Shown: piece after piece, positions 6,182 through 7,632 of the stretch
How positions within the stretch are numbered: the first letter of the stretch is position 1
Layout: each line of letters begins with the position of its first letter
Assembly: GCA_035574195.1 (NCBI GenBank)
Contig: DATLZE010000054.1
Span: 1-7,632, forward strand
Source of the DNA: SG8-41 sp035574195
GTDB lineage: Bacteria > Pseudomonadota > Gammaproteobacteria > Burkholderiales > SG8-41
Direction: 5' to 3'
DNA length: 7,632 bases
The notes under the pieces: generated by a model
The model's database searches: none
What the model was told of the DNA's origin: nothing
Seen by the model: the letters and a program-made list of their open reading frames with translations, nothing else
Translations under genes and position numbers: made by a program

Positions 6182-6952
6182 ATGACCAAGATCCTCGCCA
6201 TCACCAACCAGAAAGGCGGCGTGGGCAAGACCACCACCGGCGTCAACCTCGCCGCGAGCCTCGCTGCCGCCAAGCGCCGCGTGCTGTTGGTGGATCTCGA
6301 TCCCCAGGGCAACGCGACGATGGGCAGCGGTGTGGACAAGCGCGCGGCCGCCGCCACGCTCTACCACGTGCTGCTCGGCGTGCGCTCGATCCGCGAGGTG
6401 CGGGTGCACTCGCAGCACGGCGGCTACGATCTCGTGCCCGCCAACCGCGAGCTCGCCGGCGCCGAGGTGGAGCTCGTGGAGCTGGAGCACCGCGAGCGGC
6501 GCCTGAAGGAGGCGCTCGCGGAAGTGTCCGCGGAGTACGACTTCATTCTGATCGACTGCCCGCCGGCGCTCAATCTTCTCACCGTCAACGGGCTCGCCGC
6601 GGCGCACGCGGTGATGATCCCGATGCAGTGCGAGTACTACGCGCTCGAGGGGCTCTCGGACCTCGTGCAGACCATCAAGAAGGTGCGCGCGCATCTCAAT
6701 CCCGGGCTGCAGATCGAGGGGCTGCTGCGCACCATGTACGATCCCCGCAATCTCCTCGCGCGGCAGGTCTCGGACCAGCTCCTCGAGCACTTCGGCGACA
6801 AGGTCTACCGCACCGTGATCCCGCGCAATGTGCGGCTCGCAGAGGCGCCGAGCTACGGCGTGCCGGCGCTCAAGTTCGACCGGGAATCGAAAGGCGCGCA
6901 GGCTTATCTTGCGCTCGCAGGCGAGATGCTGAACCGGGCGGCGGCCGGCTGA
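6182..6952 (+). CDS. parA: Chromosome-partitioning ATPase ParA (Soj)
   Basis: ParA is a deviant Walker-type ATPase. It binds the nucleoid when ATP-bound and is released by ParB, which moves ParB-parS complexes. The protein has 256 aa, the size of small chromosomal ParA/Soj proteins that lack the N-terminal helix-turn-helix of P1-type plasmid ParA. The deviant Walker A box KGGVGKTT is at 11-18 with signature Lys11 and P-loop Lys16. The A' motif VDLDPQGNAT is at 37-46 and Walker B FILIDCPPA at 121-129. The segment RLAEAPSYGVPAL near the C-terminus is typical of the family. ATG 6182 gives MTKILAITNQKGG, the usual opening. GTG 6176 in frame would add two residues and overlap the rsmG stop as GTGA. 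parB follows after 12 nt, and the chromosomal context with parS sites argues against a plasmid origin. Confidence 0.97.
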   Translation: MTKILAITNQKGGVGKTTTGVNLAASLAAAKRRVLLVDLDPQGNATMGSGVDKRAAAATLYHVLLGVRSIREVRVHSQHGGYDLVPANRELAGAEVELVELEHRERRLKEALAEVSAEYDFILIDCPPALNLLTVNGLAAAHAVMIPMQCEYYALEGLSDLVQTIKKVRAHLNPGLQIEGLLRTMYDPRNLLARQVSDQLLEHFGDKVYRTVIPRNVRLAEAPSYGVPALKFDRESKGAQAYLALAGEMLNRAAAG

Positions 6953-6953
6953 A

Positions 6954-6959
6954 AGGAGG
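6954..6959 (+). promoter_or_regulatory. Strong Shine-Dalgarno of parB
   Basis: AGGAGG lies 5 nt before the parB ATG at 6965, directly after the parA TGA (6950-6952). It is the best ribosome binding site in the window and fixes the parB start. Most other genes here have weak sites and rely on overlap, so parB appears to have independent, efficient translation initiation. Confidence 0.8.
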
Positions 6960-6964
6960 CGGCG

Positions 6965-7632
6965 ATGGCGAGAATCAAGGGACTGGGCAGGGGGCTCGAT
7001 GCGCTGCTCGGCGCGGAGGAGGGCCCGCGCGGCGCGGAGGCGCTCACGATGCTGCCGGTGGACGCGCTGCAGCCGGGGCGCATGCAGCCGCGCCAGCGCA
7101 TGGATCCGGAGGCGCTCGCCGGGCTCGCCGAGTCCATCAAGGCGCAGGGCGTGATCGAGCCGATCCTGGTGCGTCCCGCGGCAGACGGCCGCTACGAGAT
7201 CATCGCGGGCGAGCGGCGCTGGCGCGCCGCGCGGCTTGCCGGGCTGGCGAGCGTGCCGGCGCTGGTGCGCGAGGTGCCGGACCGCAGCGCGCTCGCGATC
7301 GCGCTGATCGAGAACATCCAGCGCGAAGATCTCAACCCCCTCGAGCAGGCCGCGGGAGTCAAGCGCCTGATCGAGGAGTTCGGCATGACGCACGCGCAAG
7401 CCGCCGAGGCGCTCGGACGCTCGCGAGCGGGCGTCACCAATCTGCTGCGGCTGCTCGAGCTCGCGCCGCCGGTGCAGGAGCTGGTGCGCGAAGGCCGGCT
7501 CGACATGGGTCACGCACGCGCGCTGCTCGCGCTGCCGGCGCTCCGACAAATCGAGCTCGCGCGCGAGGCGGCGGCGCGACAGCTTTCGGTGCGGCAGGTG
7601 GAGCGGCGCGTGGCGGGGCTCGCCGCGCGCGC
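6965..7632 (+). CDS. parB: Chromosome-partitioning protein ParB (Spo0J), 3' end missing
   Basis: ParB is the parS-binding CTPase clamp of the ParABS system. The first 222 codons are present and the frame is open to the window edge; the family is usually about 280-300 aa, so the C-terminal dimerisation domain is cut off. The N-terminal MARIKGLGRGLDALLG is the short segment that stimulates ParA ATPase. The CTP-binding domain follows, with the GERRWRA box at 82-88 and ENIQRED at 116-122. A helix-turn-helix for parS recognition is at about 141-166 (MTHAQAAEALGRSRAGVTNLLRLLEL). The segment GRLDMGHARALLAL after it is also conserved. The gene directly follows parA, and two parS sites are 3.4 kb upstream, so a complete ParABS cassette is encoded in this region. 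Confidence 0.97.
   Translation, partial: MARIKGLGRGLDALLGAEEGPRGAEALTMLPVDALQPGRMQPRQRMDPEALAGLAESIKAQGVIEPILVRPAADGRYEIIAGERRWRAARLAGLASVPALVREVPDRSALAIALIENIQREDLNPLEQAAGVKRLIEEFGMTHAQAAEALGRSRAGVTNLLRLLELAPPVQELVREGRLDMGHARALLALPALRQIELAREAAARQLSVRQVERRVAGLAAR

Noticed and set aside
6365..6370. CACGTG core in parA as a parS site
   Set aside because: The flanks lack the TGTTT and AAACA arms, and the codons encode normal ParA sequence.
5672..7549. Long open frame on the minus strand, 625 codons, spanning rsmG, parA and parB
   Set aside because: It is antisense to three clear conserved genes, its translation is low-complexity Arg/Ala/His/Leu-rich with no family motif, and such frames arise routinely in GC-rich DNA.

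Overview
This window is a compact, GC-rich block of housekeeping genes from the chromosome-origin region of a Gram-negative bacterium. All genes lie on the + strand. The order is rpmH (3' end only), rnpA, yidC, mnmE, two parS sites, mnmG, rsmG, parA and parB (5' part only). I infer a betaproteobacterium. The YidC has the long periplasmic-domain form of Gram-negatives, with Lys where E. coli has the groove Arg. The MnmG C-terminus reads ITPAAIS-LLVHLKR-like, with the His common in that class. The gene order is that of the dnaA/oriC neighbourhood of beta- and gammaproteobacteria. The genus cannot be told from this window.

Layout. Positions 1-58 hold the last codons of ribosomal protein bL34. 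The RNase P protein gene follows, with an unusual start: no ATG or GTG opens the frame. YidC (439-2097) comes 15 nt after rnpA, with no yidD between them, although yidD commonly sits there. MnmE (2140 or 2128 to 3480) follows. Positions 3481-3625 form the only real intergenic region. It carries two 14/16 matches to the ParB-binding parS consensus, two small hairpins between them, a possible promoter and a Shine-Dalgarno for mnmG. MnmG (3626-5560), RsmG (5526-6179), ParA (6182-6952) and ParB (6965 to the window end) are overlapping or closely spaced and look like one transcription unit.

How the genes work together. bL34 and RnpA serve ribosome assembly and tRNA 5' maturation. YidC inserts membrane proteins. 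MnmE and MnmG are the two partners of one tRNA wobble-uridine modifying complex. RsmG methylates 16S rRNA. ParA and ParB, with the parS sites 3.4 kb upstream of parB, segregate the origin region.

I found no mobile element, CRISPR array, RNA gene, DnaA-box cluster or convincing rho-independent terminator. I see no evidence of a new biological system here. The points worth a second look are local: the paired parS sites and their spacing, the rnpA start problem, an AT-rich codon island inside yidC with a similar one at the start of mnmG, and the missing yidD.
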